Source: Archegozetes longisetosus
Lineage: Eukaryota > Arthropoda > Arachnida > Sarcoptiformes > Trhypochthoniidae
Direction: 5' to 3'
NCBI GenBank assembly: GCA_018873245.2
Contig: JAEMBT020000003.1
Location: 5,289,843 to 5,353,842, forward strand
DNA: 64,000 bases
The notes below the pieces were generated by a model that searched no databases, had not been told where the DNA came from, and saw only the letters and a list, made by a program, of their open reading frames with translations. Each line of letters starts with the position of its first letter. Position 1 is the first letter of the stretch. Made by a program: the position numbers and the translations under genes. Positions 26,901 to 43,372 of this stretch are shown here, one piece after another.

Positions 26901-29900
26901 GTTCCGGATGCTGGACCAGATACTGGAACAGGTGTTGCTGCATTCTGGGAAACTTGTGGCTGTGAAACATTAGATACAGAGGCTTTGCTCGCTATTGAAT
27001 CTTCAGAGTCTCTTCTAATTATCTTTTGATTAAGAGAACTATCATTTACTTCGTCCCGGCTTTGTCTGGCAGCGGTCGTTATTTGAGGCTTGACTATCGT
27101 TGACGCAGTTTTTCGTGCTATCAAGTAATAAAATCAAATTAAGATCTCAATAAAAAATACAATAACTAATACCTTGTAAGTGAGGCGGTAATTCTTCTTT
27201 CGGTCTACAAAGTAGACAATGATAACCGAAATCTGCCGCACTCTCACAATCATCTTCTGTGCTCATATTATCGCATTTAGAGTGAAGCCAACTGTAAGAT
27301 AAGTAGAGATTAAATGAAAGAGACATAATACTAAGGCAATCTAAAAAAGAATACGAAGACATACCGATTGCATTGAATGCATTGTATTATTAGATCATTC
27401 TCCTGATAATCATTTTTGCAAGCAGGACAAGTAGTTTGACTCGCACACGGACCGCACTGAGTGTAATTTTTTTGCCAAAGAGATCCATAGCCAGGATTAG
27501 TAGATTTGCATTTGACACATATGACACACCACCTGCACTTCCAGGTACCTTGAGGCACGTCATCCAATGGTGGATCCAAGCAATAAGTGTGATAACTGAT
27601 ATCGCAGTCGTCGCACAACAAAAGTCTTGCCTCATCGTGAGGCTGACCACAACCTTCACAGACTGTACATTCTAAGCAACGCCAGCCCTTGTTCAGAACA
27701 ACTTTTGTCACTTTTATGTTCACACAGAATGGATGATAACATTGACCACATTGTGAACAAGATATGAGTCTTCCCTCTTCGTTCTGACCCAAACTTCCAC
27801 ACATTGCGCACAAATCTTGCGATAAAACGAATTCGTCTTTAACTGAACAAAGAATTATTTTGTTTTCATTGGCCGGATCGTCGTCTTTAGTTTTTTCTCT
27901 GACTTCGGATTCTTGAGCACTTCCAACAGTAGAGTTACTACCAGTTAGTCCAGGTGTTGTGACTCCAAGACTGCTTGAAGGACATGCGAATTGCTTGAAT
28001 TTTGTTTTAGGACCGCGTTTGCGTCTGAACTCAACAGTTTTGGCGCGTTTTCTACCCGGAAATTTTCCACCTCTCATCTTTCCAGGAAAGTTCAGTCTTT
28101 TCTTACCCGGCAGTTTCCCGCCACCATGTGGCAGAGGAGGACGTATTAATGACCCACTACTAGCTGAGAACGGAGTTGTCAAGGCTTTCGAGTCAGCAGT
28201 TGTGCTTTCATTGCCACCCATAAACGGTAACTGAATGTCTATAGTGTCCATACTTCCCAAAGAATCTTCAGTTATAGAACCAAATGATTCTCGACTGGCC
28301 GTGAAGATGTTGTCGGGTAGACCTCCAGCACCAAAATCTTCTTTAGATTCCTGATGAAGACCAGAACTGGTGGAAGTCTCGCAAACTTTACAAACATAAT
28401 TACTTGCAATTTCTGCGATGAGATCATTTCGTTGACTAACTTTAGGTTCGCATTGGGGATGAATCAGTTTGCGACAGATTGTGCACTGAATCATTTCGTT
28501 CTGGCACGCCTGCCGATAAGCCTTACCACATATGGGACAAGAACTACCTTTATTTCTCTGTTGGTAACAGCTATCACACACTGAATAGTTCATATGCCAT
28601 CGAGAACTCGGACCATTGCCTGGCGTTCGTGCTCCACAATCACCACAGACACGACAATTCTTACATTTCCAGCCATGCTTTGGTACAGTTGACATGATAG
28701 GTCGCAAACAAAATATATGATATCCTTTATCACAAGTGTCACAGACCAACATCTTGTTATCATCGCCTGGTTGGTGACAGTTTTGGCATATTTTGCATTC
28801 TGGGCACTGCCAACCGGCGCGAACGTTGGCATTAACTGCGACTGGAGGGTCAAGACATAGTCCATGATAATGATGCCCACAACTTGTACAAAATAATAAA
28901 TCAGAAATATCTCCAGACTTTTCACAATTTATACAAGAGGCTTCGCTTTTAGACATTGTTATGGCTTGTGATGAATGCTGTACGCATAACATCGACAGAG
29001 ATTTGATATCTTGAAAAGTGCCGCTAATCACAGCACACGCGTAATGATAAATACGAGAACATTTTTGTGATGACTGACAACGAATGGTTGCACCCAACTT
29101 TCGGCATTGATGGCATCGTTGCTGAGATCCGAGATTAACTGCTTTATCCACATTAAGAAAAACAAAATCGTCGTTTTGTCGAACGCCTTCAGACCAGGCA
29201 GCGCAACAGTGATGTGCCCAACAGTGACCGCTTGCTTCAAACAAGTTAATAATTGCTGACTCGTCACTGAAACCAATCATACTTAGCTCATCCATAGGAC
29301 CGGGAACTACCTTTTGAGCGTCTGTTCCCCTACGCGGGAATTTCGGATTTGCATCTTTGCTCACTTAACAAAATAATAAAAACAGTTAGTTCAAAAGTTT
29401 AGAAACACTCAATTTGAAGCTCGAATACAAAACAAACCTGTGCGAACTTGACAACTCGAAATGCTATTGTCGCAAGTTGAAGAACAACCAGTTGTTGCAT
29501 CGCTCTCAGGAGAACGTCTTAGTCTTGCCGAACGCTTGAACGGACTATATCCAGGAGTTGGCTCACAACGTATCAGTTCTCCCAATCCAAGTGACGAATT
29601 TTCGCCGAGGTTACAAAACACGCATATTTTCGTATTGACTTTTCCGTCATTATCATTATTAGAATCATCAGAAACAGAAAGATTAGAACTCAATTGAGAT
29701 GATCCGAAAGTTGCCGATGAAATGGTCAACTCCACGCGTCCAGAGTCTGAAGACATTCTTGGCATCACATTACTAGAGACTGGTTTGATTGAAAGTCCAG
29801 AACCGATATTAAACGAACTCAAACTCGTAGCCGATTTAGGTGCTTGCGAATCACTGGTCGAAGCATTGGGTCCGACACCTCCCAACACATTCAATGTTTT

Positions 29901-30540
29901 TCTACCTCTCATTCGCGGTCGACCAGGAAATAAGTTTTTTCTTTGAATCGGCACTTTTCCGTCTTTTCGAGGCCTTCCCGGTCCTCGTTTTGAAGGTATT
30001 GGAGGTATCGGTGATATCGTGACAGAAGATTGTTGTGATTGGGGTTGACTTTTGGTTAATGTAGAACTAGTCTGAGCCAAAAGACTTGTCGATTCAAAAG
30101 GCATACGAATCGGATTAATCGATACGATCGGATCCAATGAGACCGATCGGGATGTCTCTGATATAATCGATGGCAAATTGTCATCACAATCGTCCGCCAG
30201 TTCACCAAATAGTGTGTCGTTTCCTTCCAATTGAGCGAATATTGAGTTATCATCGCTTTGAGTACTGGCTCGGCGTGACATCAGTTCGATTTCCAATTCC
30301 GCCGAACCTATTGTTAATTCAACTGCTTTTAGCAATTAATAGAGTTTTAGTCAAACATTCGCATTCGTTTCTATACAAACTTAATATTGATATCGATATC
30401 AAACTTGAATTTATGATGAAATCGATACTAATATTAATTATTTATTAAAATTATAGATTAATATTGAATTAAAACAAACCGAAGTCAGAACCAGTTCCAC
30501 GATTCGCATCATCACTTGTATTGTCGACATTAATATCCAT
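14931..30540 (-). CDS. Histone H3K4 methyltransferase, KMT2C/D (MLL3/4) type
   Basis: Ten coding exons: 30480-30540, 29438-30325, 27365-29363, 27173-27291, 23605-27117, 23084-23155, 19103-22746, 15401-19045, 15090-15272, 14931-15023. Total 14,217 nt, 4,738 residues. Order of domains: AT-hook (RGPGRPRK, ~134), first extended PHD (~250-445), PHD triplet (~460-615), second PHD triplet (~835-1015), HMG-like box (~1590-1640), DPY/TPRP repeats (~1830-2150), proline/glutamine-rich disorder with a coiled coil (~2810-2920; [24 protein letters not shown]), second extended PHD (~4228-4333), FYRN/FYRC (~4365-4520), WDR5 Win motif GCARTEP (~4535), SET (~4595-4717; [28 protein letters not shown]) and post-[17 protein letters not shown]. 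LxxLL boxes occur (LLKQLL, LRDLL), as in nuclear-receptor coactivators. The family monomethylates H3K4 at enhancers within a WRAD/UTX complex. Confidence 0.95.
19830..19871 (-). repeat. Polyglutamine-encoding CAA/CAG run
   Basis: A triplet run in exon 7 of the KMT2C/D-type gene encodes about twelve consecutive Gln interrupted by one Ser. It is typical of the disordered region of this family. Shadow open frames on the opposite strand (poly-Val/Leu) arise from this run and are not genes. Confidence 0.8.
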
Positions 30541-31856
30541 TGTTGACAATAATAACAAACAATTGAATACAATTAATATTCAAAACAATATTGATATCAA
30601 ATCGAAATTTTCGTTTCGATTAATAATATCATTTCTGTTGATGTTATTATTTATAAAAATTATTTATTATTTAATTCATTTAAACAAATATAAATTTATT
30701 ACAATTAAAACTTTTTGATTCAATATATTTATTAAATTTAATAATAAAAAACAAATTATTCATCGAAATCATGATTAAAAAAGTTTTGTTATGAAATAAA
30801 TGTCTTATATTTAGTATGCCTTTGAAGGTCACACTCATAGCAATACGAATATATTGAATGAGTGCTTTAGAGCAGACTCTGCCCACTCTTCGCTCTATTC
30901 AAACTACTCAAAAGACACGCCATTGTAAACGAATGTGCGGTAAAAACACATTCAAAGGAGACGCCATTCAAACACTCATTCTATTTGTTTTATCTTTTAT
31001 TGTGTATTTAACTTAACACTTGTTTCAATAATAATTATAATTTTATTATCTCTTTAACGCATTTCTGCTCTTCTCTAGTATTCATTTTTTATCCGTAAAA
31101 TCAAATTGAATTTCATTTCAAACAATGAGAAAATCGTTTAATTTTTTATAAACTATTGAATTAGTTACTGATATTGTAAAATAAGTTATTAAAAGATGAA
31201 TAAAAGCAAAGCAAGGGATAAATCAAAAAGAAGTGCACATAAACATGACGATAAACTAATCAATTTTGAAATTTTTTCCAATAAAAATTATTGCAATTTC
31301 AATTAAACTATTCTCCGTTTTGTTTGTCATTCAAATTATTATCTTAATAAGTTTTTAAGAAACTTATGAAATGTTGGCAAAATTAGAGAAAAAGTTTTGA
31401 AAGTAATTCAAATTTTCATATTTTCAATGCGTTACAAATGCGTGCATTTTGAAAACGATAACATAAGACAGTCAGAGCTTGAAACAGTTAACTGGTTTTT
31501 CAATCAATATGTATTTCAAATAATGCGCCCAAATGTCATGTCTTTGAAAAGTCACGTTTTATTGTCATTGATTTAGTTGAGGCTTATTTTCAAAATCATA
31601 AGTTCACAATTAAATGATAAATAGAAATATTATTAAACGATGTCATAAACATTTGATATATCATTCTATAATTGATATCAATATACTTTTCACCACATCA
31701 ATAAAAAATTTGGTCAAAAACTTTATATTTAATCGACCAAACAGCTCGATAACATTAAACATCAGTTGTTTTCAAGTGTATGAACTCTAATAATTAGTTA
31801 ATAAGTAATAAAAGTTCTGTTAAATTAATAATAGACCATTACAAGTTAATTAAATA
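30541..31856. promoter_or_regulatory. Divergent intergenic region KMT2C/D-type / EXOSC4
   Basis: This 1.3 kb spacer separates two divergent starts. A less AT-rich patch at about 30830-30990 carries two CGCCATT motifs (30938-30944 region and 30971-30977 region) of the kind bound by YY1/Pho, and a 9 bp inverted repeat GAATGAGTG/CACTCATTC about 140 bp apart. Function is inference; the rest is featureless AT-rich DNA. Confidence 0.35.
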
Positions 31857-32588
31857 ATGGCTGGAATCGAGTTATTATCAGATGAAGGCTTGCGATCAGA
31901 CGGTCGTCGACCAAATGAAGTGAGAAAAATGAATTGCAGTTTAGGTGTTTTTGATCAATCAGACGGATCAGCTTATGTGGAATTGGGAAATACTCGAGTA
32001 CTGGCGGCAGTGTATGGTCCGCATGAGATTCGAGGCAGTCGATCGAAGGCACGTCACGACAGGGCTCTCATAAACTGTCAGTATTCGATGGCAACTTTCA
32101 GCACTTCTGAACGCAAACGAAGACCGCGAGGAGACTACCGTTCTCTAGAAATAACTTCTAATTTAAGGGAAATTTTCGACAATGCCATTCTGACTGAACT
32201 GTACCCCCATTCGCAAATCGATATTTTCTTAGAAGTATTACAATCAGATGGAAGTAACTATAGCGCGTGTGTCAATGCTGCCACACTTGCCATCATCCAT
32301 GCAGGAATACCGATCAAAGATGTAGTCTGCGCTTGTTCTGCAAGCTTCATAAACGACAATCCAATCGTAGACGTCAATTATCTCGAAGAATCCATTGGTT
32401 CAGCGCCTATACTCACAATAGCATTATTGCCAAAATCAAAGCAAATATTGTCAATGGAATCAAGTGGTCGAATGCATGTAACTTCCGTCGATAAAGTGAT
32501 GGACGCAGCTATGGCTGGATGTGAGGAAATTCTTCAAGTTATGAAAGCTTCGATTTTGAGTCATATAAATGAATTGAACACACAATAA
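31857..32588 (+). CDS. EXOSC4: Exosome complex component RRP41 (EXOSC4)
   Basis: Intronless, 243 residues, close to the 245 of the human protein. It is an RNase PH-fold subunit of the nuclear/cytoplasmic RNA exosome ring. The start MAGIELLSDEGLRSDGRRP is typical, with the family segments GSAYVELGNTRVLAAVYGPHE, ALINCQYSMATFS, SQIDIFLEVLQSDGSNYSAC and the C-terminal CEEILQVM. The eukaryotic ring is catalytically inactive and serves as an RNA channel; this is family knowledge. The absence of introns is unusual among its neighbours and could reflect intron loss. An AATAAA overlaps the stop codon (32584-32589) and another lies at 32658-32663. The gene is tail-to-tail with PSMA4, stop codons only 109 bp apart. 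Confidence 0.97.
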   Translation: MAGIELLSDEGLRSDGRRPNEVRKMNCSLGVFDQSDGSAYVELGNTRVLAAVYGPHEIRGSRSKARHDRALINCQYSMATFSTSERKRRPRGDYRSLEITSNLREIFDNAILTELYPHSQIDIFLEVLQSDGSNYSACVNAATLAIIHAGIPIKDVVCACSASFINDNPIVDVNYLEESIGSAPILTIALLPKSKQILSMESSGRMHVTSVDKVMDAAMAGCEEILQVMKASILSHINELNTQ

Positions 32589-32636
32589 AAGACTCGATTA
32601 ATATTTTTGAAATAGAAATGTGTTTTTAAATATCAT

Positions 32637-32642
32637 TTTATT
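32637..32642 (-). terminator. PSMA4 poly(A) signal
   Basis: TTTATT on the plus strand (AATAAA on minus) 56-61 bases beyond the PSMA4 stop, lying inside the EXOSC4 3' untranslated region. Confidence 0.55.
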
Positions 32643-32657
32643 ACTAAAGATAAAAAT

Positions 32658-32663
32658 AATAAA
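32658..32663 (+). terminator. EXOSC4 poly(A) signal
   Basis: AATAAA 70 bases after the EXOSC4 stop. Cleavage 10-30 bases downstream would place the mRNA end near the PSMA4 stop codon. Confidence 0.5.
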
Positions 32664-32697
32664 CAATTGAAATGTTATTCAGTAAATTTAGAGATGT

Positions 32698-33763
32698 TTA
32701 GCTCTTTGCAGCCTTTTCCTTTTCTTTCTCTTTTTTCGCTGCTTCTGCCTTCTCTTCTTCCTCTTTTTCAAACTTCTTGATGAGGACATCGACTTCACGC
32801 TGCGGCAAAACTCTAATCTTGGTCTTGTCATTTTCTCGAGTAAGTGTAGCCATTTCAACTATTGATCAAAATGAGAATTATTATCGAATTGAATGATTAA
32901 AGGACGAGACTCACGTTTATCAGAAGTCAGTTTAGTGGTGTCAAGTGTTTTACTGAGAACTTTGATAGTTAGAGCTAAGGCATCCTTAAGAGTAGTCTCT
33001 CCCTCTTTGTATTCCTGTTTAAGTATGGAAACAGCAGCCGCACTATTGTTTCCAATGCAAGTCGCTTTCCAACCGCCATAATTGCCACTCGGGTCTGACT
33101 GATAGAGTTGAAAACCGTAGTGTTTATCCCAGCCCATGTACAGAATAGAGACACCAAATGGACGTTTGCCTCCGTATTGAGTGTAGGCCTGCTTTATATC
33201 ACATAACCAGCTGACCAATCGCTCACATGGAATACTTTCCCCGTACTGAAGTAAATATCGCTGTGCTATTTGTCTCAACTCATTAGTCAATACATTGGCA
33301 TCAGATGTAATGCCGGCGACACTGCATGCCATATCACTGAACAGAATCAATCAAAACAATATTTTAAACATTGCGACTAATGCTAAAATTATAATGTCAA
33401 TAAAACAACTCAATACTCGTGTAATTTATAGATTTTCTCCGAGTTGAATATTTCGTCCAGAAGTTTATTTGTGTTTCGCTTCTCCGCGGCCAATACTATA
33501 CCATCAGAAGCCAGTATTCCAAGACAAGTGCCTGCGTGACCGATCGCTTCCATCGCATATTCCACTTGATACAAACGACCTTTAATTATATCAATCATTA
33601 ATCCATTGATTAATTAACTCTAGATTTAATTAGTTCATAGTTACCTTCAGGTGAAAATATAGTGGTTCGAGAATCATATCGACGAGCCTTTCATTAAGAG
33701 ATTTAAATATTATATCGGTTTTTACAACATATTACTAGTAATAACGCTAATAATATTTACCAT
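32698..33763 (-). CDS. PSMA4: Proteasome subunit alpha type-4
   Basis: Five coding exons: 33761-33763 (ATG only), 33645-33687, 33417-33579, 32915-33336 and 32698-32858. They give 263 residues (human 261). It is an alpha-ring subunit of the 20S proteasome core, non-catalytic, in cytosol and nucleus. Diagnostic segments are [77 protein letters not shown], and a long Lys/Glu-rich C-terminal tail starting [16 protein letters not shown], typical of alpha-4 (PSMA4/Pre9). The second exon begins ARRYDSRT, one residue after the expected Met, and the only in-phase upstream ATG found is followed directly by a GTAAAT donor, so the start codon seems to be an exon of its own or the 3' end of a leader exon. 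Confidence 0.94.
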
Positions 33764-35050
33764 ATTGTTCAATCAATCCCAGTGATTTGATAAATCAATA
33801 AATATTAAACTTAGATTAGCTGAATTTAAAACTTTCTTCAAATTATTGTTTGAATTCAATGAATCAGCACTTATTATGACAGAAATACTCAATTTTTCTG
33901 TGCATTCAAATAAAACGTACCTACATCAGAATTGCGGTTTTAGGTAAAAATGACGCCAAATTTAAATCACTTTTAGTTCAATCTTTCGATGACTTAATGT
34001 CGAAGTTCGCAGATTCTATCAAATAAGTTGATAAAATTTGCACAAGTATCATTTCAATCAAGTATAATTCCAAAATGTTTGTTTCCTAAGGACCTTATAC
34101 TAATCATTAAAGCTATCATTTGAAAGTAATACTTGTGAAAGTTTCGATATACAGTATCTTCAAGTCGATGATTTTTTCTTGGAATTCAAAGATTCCTTGA
34201 CTAATAAACCTATTTGAATATAAGGGAAGTTTACAATTGTTTGACTTCTATGCAAAAGACTTAAACCAAAGCATAGTAATTGAAAAAATGTATTAAAAAT
34301 ATGAACTGATTGACAGTTGTTAAACGTGTAGAGAAACTTTAATTATTGAATGACTAAAAATTTTTAGAATACCTAAAGTTTAGATAAGTTTAGGTTCTAA
34401 AGTTTAAAAAGATATGTATTTCTGTTGCTGGTGTGCTGCAAACTATTTTAGGTATAACTTCTGGCATATTCTCATTCAAAGTAAACACTTCTAAAAGATG
34501 CGTCATTTTATAACTTCGCCATTTCAGCAAAGTTTCACAATTGAAAGCTTTTCTATCTGTTTCAAAATGTTTGGTTTCCAAAAAAACTGACGAATTTATT
34601 AGTATGACATCAAAATAAATGGTTGTAAAAGTTTTAAGAATTTCTACGTCTTAAATCGTTGAGAATAATAAGCAAAAAGTGATTACCAAATCAGTCTACG
34701 TCTGTGGAATAGAAATGAGTTGAAAGACTCGTGACTCAGAGTTGACGAAGAAAGAGTATTGTGGGCCGTCGTATTTATTATGAGATGGGCATTAATAGTT
34801 TTGAGCATAGGAATTTTGAAGTTAATAAATGATAACAAACTAATTGTAATCAATGGTTTGTCAACATTATTGTTAATAGCACTTAACGAAAGATACGCTC
34901 TAATTATTTTATCGAAACACTATTCAAAGCAGTAATAGTTGTAAAAATTGGTTAATATTTAGCCAAAAATAATAAAGAATTGCTATAGAAGTAAAGAAGT
35001 AAATAAATAGATAGAAAAATTGGGTTCAATCAAATGAACAGAATTGAATA
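33764..35050. other. Intergenic region between PSMA4 and GAK
   Basis: Divergent spacer of about 1.3 kb holding the 5' leaders of both genes. It is AT-rich with no recognised exon or repeat. Confidence 0.5.
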
Positions 35051-39600
<4,550 letters not shown>

Positions 39601-40131
39601 CTAAGAAATATAAATAAATAATAATATATGAGTTAAATTAATTTATTTATTCATTAATAACTTATTTCTGATTATGTTTGAAACAATACCGTCTGAACTT
39701 TCGGTGAATAACTGAAGAATTGACTATGAGATCGTTGATCAATGATAAAGTTGATAACAGATAAAAGTGTTTTAAATCTATACACATATATTAATATATA
39801 TATTATATATTAGAGCTGTTATAAACTTATTTTATTAAACATTCCTTTATTTTGAATTTAAAATTATACAAAGTTGATATTTAAGAGTCTAAAACTTTAA
39901 TGCATTATTGATATAAGAATCATTTTTAAATAGTGTAATCTTAAGTATTGTGACATTAATTGTTCACATTTATTCAACTTATTTTAAAGCCAAAAAATTA
40001 TTGAAAGTAACGCCACAAATGAACCAAAACTATGATATTAATAGAAAATCAATAAACTGATTGGTTTGAATTCAAGTATTTATTGCAATTGAATAATACA
40101 TGTATTATTAAACTCTGAGACAAGATTGAAC
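39601..40131. other. Convergent 3' region GAK / ATIC
   Basis: This 531 bp spacer has a plus-strand AATAAA at 39613-39618 for GAK and a minus-strand AATAAA (TTTATT at 40079-40084) for ATIC. The rest is AT-rich, including a TATATATTA run near 39790-39815. Confidence 0.6.
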
Positions 40132-42686
40132 TTAATGGTGGAAAAGTCTGAGTCCAGTATGAACTAAAGTAATCTTATGATGATTACAAGCTTCAATTAT
40201 AGATTCATCATTAGTTGAACCTCCAGGACTTGCGATATAATCGACACCTGACTGACGAGCTCTGTCTATATTATCTCTGAATGGAAAGAAAGCGTCTGAA
40301 CTGAGCGCAACGCCATCCAATTTAGATATCCATTCTTTTCTATCATCCTGTAAAAATTCAATCAAATATCAGTTAGAAAATCCAAACTATCAATTCAAAG
40401 ACTCCATACTTCAGTCAATAATTCTGGAGGATTTTCGAACGAACTGGCCCATGTTTTCAAATCCATTTCTTTGCCTACACTTCCGTTCACATAGACGTCA
40501 ATCAAATTAGAAATTTCTGCTCTTTTGACTCCTTTCTTGATGACAGCATTCGCAACTCTTGGATGTTGTCTCAGCCACCAATTGTCTGCCTTATCTCCTG
40601 CTAAACGAGTGCAATGAATGCGTGATTGTTGGCCAGCACCAATTCCAATAACTTGACCATCTCTAGCATAACAGACTGAATTAGACTGAGTGTATTTCAA
40701 TGCAATCGTGGCTACAATTAAGTCTCTGATCGCTTCTTTAGTTAGCTATGGAAAGAATTAGCATTCTTGTAAGATTTGTCGAGAGAACAAGAAAAGTCTT
40801 AGTTACAGGTTTGGATGTGGTCACAACATTAGTTCCCGAGAATAACTTCTCATCAATCACTGCGTCATTTTTCTTCTGCTCTAAAGTCAGACCGAAAATG
40901 ACTCTCTGTTCAATATCTTGTGATTCATAAGTTGGATCGATCTAAGAATAGTCAATAGAATATCATATTATATAATGATTAGAAAACTATTTCTAGTATA
41001 TCGACCTTCAAAACACAATACGCTCCGTTTTTCTTCTTTTTCAATATTTCTAGAGCTGACTCATCATAATCAGGAGCAATGATTCCATCAGAGACTTCAC
41101 GAGAGATTATTTTAGCAGTTGGGACATCACACTTGTCAGACAAGGCAATGAAATCACCGAATGATGACATTCTGTCAGCACCTCTCGCTCTGGCATAAGC
41201 AGTTGCGAGTGGCGTCAACTCTGATGCCAAGTCTTCAACCATACATAATCTGAGTTGTTCTTTAGATAGTGGGACACCAATAGCTGCACCAGCAGGGCTG
41301 ACGTGCTTGAAAGAAGTGGCTGCCGGCAATCCCAGGGCTTTTTTCAAATCTTTTACGAGTTGATAGGCATTTAGAGCATCGCATAAATTTATAAAACCAG
41401 GAGAGCCGTTCACTACGGTTAAAGGTAGTCGATCATTGAATGTATACAATTGCGCAGGTTTCTGATGTGGATTCATGCCGTATCTCAAAGATAATTGAGA
41501 CACTCCTGCACTGTATTGCGAGCGAAAGTAGTTGGAAATGGCCGTATCATAGAGAGCCGTGTGATTGAAAGCCTTAACTGCGAGACGTTTTCTCGTAGAC
41601 TCTGAAACTTGATTCGTTTTTTGCAACTCTTCCGAAACGATATCGTAATCATTCGGATCACAAATTACTGTAACTCTGGCGTGATTCTTAGCTGCAGCTC
41701 TCAGTAAAGTGACGCCACCGATGTCTATCTGTTCGACAGCGTCAGCGATACTGACGTTCGCAGCACTGATTGTTTCGACAAATGGATATAAATTACAGAC
41801 GACAATACTTATGAACTGGAAGTTTTGTTTTTTCATGTCTTGAATGTCGCTTTCAATTTTTCGAGACAGGATTCCCGCGTGAATAGCAGGATGAAGAGTC
41901 TTGACTCTTCCGCCGAGCATTTCTGGTGCCCCAGTGATCTCGGACACATCTGCAACTGGTAGACCGGCATCTCTTATTGATTTAGCAGTTCCACCACTAG
42001 CCACGAGCTTAAGACCGACTGCATTTAGCTTTCTCGCGAAATCGAGCAAACCAGTCTTGTTTGAGACACTCAGTACAGCTTTTTGGTAAAACAAATATTC
42101 TTATAAATTATTGATAATATTTAAAAGATATTAATAGATGTTTTCGAAAATTTTGTTTTTCAACATAAGTTAAATAAACTTTCTCTGACAATTTTTCTCA
42201 TCAATAAATGTTATCCTTTGATCTTGAAAGAAAAAATCTATTGAAGTTGGAATATTTTTTTCAAACAAACTGATAAAGCTTTGAAAAGCAGCGCTGCAAA
42301 GGCGATTTATCTGTTTTTGTAAAAAATAACAGTAGGGCAAAAGCTCAAGGATAAAAAACAAGGACACTTGATCTCAAAACTTTCCAAACCTGGCGACAGA
42401 CGAAAAAATGGATCTCGTAAAGTTTTTGAAAAGAATTTATTAAACTATAGTAGCTGGATTCTTCAATAGCTTTATTATCTATCAAACAAATTTACTTTTG
42501 ATCAATTTTCAAGAATAAACTAAAATATAACAAAAGTCAATTACAAAGCTGTAGAAATTGCACTCTTTATTATAAATTACAATTTATTAAACAAATGGTA
42601 AGCAGAAAGACTTTTATTAATAAGAATTTTTGAAAGACATAATTGAATGGATATAATAGAAGAGAAATACCTAATTCTCCAGCCAT
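40132..42686 (-). CDS. ATIC: Bifunctional purine biosynthesis protein (AICAR transformylase / IMP cyclohydrolase)
   Basis: Exons 42671-42686, 41006-42078, 40807-40941, 40410-40745 and 40132-40347 give 591 residues (human 592). It catalyses the last two steps of de novo IMP synthesis in the cytosol. The N-terminal IMP cyclohydrolase/MGS-like domain (about 1-195) shows [33 protein letters not shown] and [19 protein letters not shown]. The AICAR transformylase domain shows [25 protein letters not shown] with the catalytic Lys-His, [46 protein letters not shown] and the LRLFHH terminus. The first exon has only five full codons (MAGEL) and is separated from exon 2 by a ~590 bp intron; phase joins to give [15 protein letters not shown]. 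The exon 2 donor (GTCGAT) is non-consensus. Confidence 0.96.
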
Positions 42687-43269
42687 TGGTAAAGAGTTGA
42701 AAGCGTTGTAGCGATAGTTTGACAAGAACAAACGTTTAGAGAAAAGGTTCAAATAGACTGACTGTCGAGTTAGTATCTTACTTTATACTACTGTCTATCG
42801 ATATTTGTCAAGTCTGAACCTCTTTCATTGGTCTTCCCTAAAGCCTATCTGTCCTTGAAACAAATGCCGTAAACAATTTTGCTTAAGTTTTAAGTCTTTA
42901 TCAAATTATAATCGAATATTATTTACTTAATGACTAAATTGAATTTTTAGATGAGATAAAGCATTTGTGAATTTTTCTCATGAATTCAACTTTTGACTAA
43001 CTACAGTCAAGTAATTTGAAACTTTATCGTCAATTGCATCCGTATCTCAAGTTCGCTAAAACACTATGAAATCCAATAAATGTGACTTTATTTAATTTTT
43101 TGAAAATAAGTTTAGCTTAATACTGAACGAGAACTCAATTTTATAGCTGTGGTTTAAAATACAAAGCACTGATTAACAATGACTAACAGTAATAATAGTT
43201 ACACAGACAATTATGCAGATTAAGGTTGATATCAATTTATAAAGTCCATAACTTAAAGGCTCAAATTCT

Positions 43270-43372
43270 AGGGCTGCATTCTGGAAACTTTGCAAAATTA
43301 GTAAGCTTGCAAAAGTGCACAATGAGAATGGATAGCTTGCAATCATTTGCAATCGTTTGAGAATGTGGCCCT
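43270..43372. mobile_element. Short inverted-repeat element (103 bp)
   Basis: The left end AGGGCTGCATTCTGGAAACT and the right end in reverse complement AGGGCCACATTCTCAAACGA form ~27 bp imperfect inverted repeats, continuing into TTGCAAA on both sides. It has the size and layout of a miniature transposon. No clear target-site duplication was found, so the superfamily is open. Confidence 0.6.
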
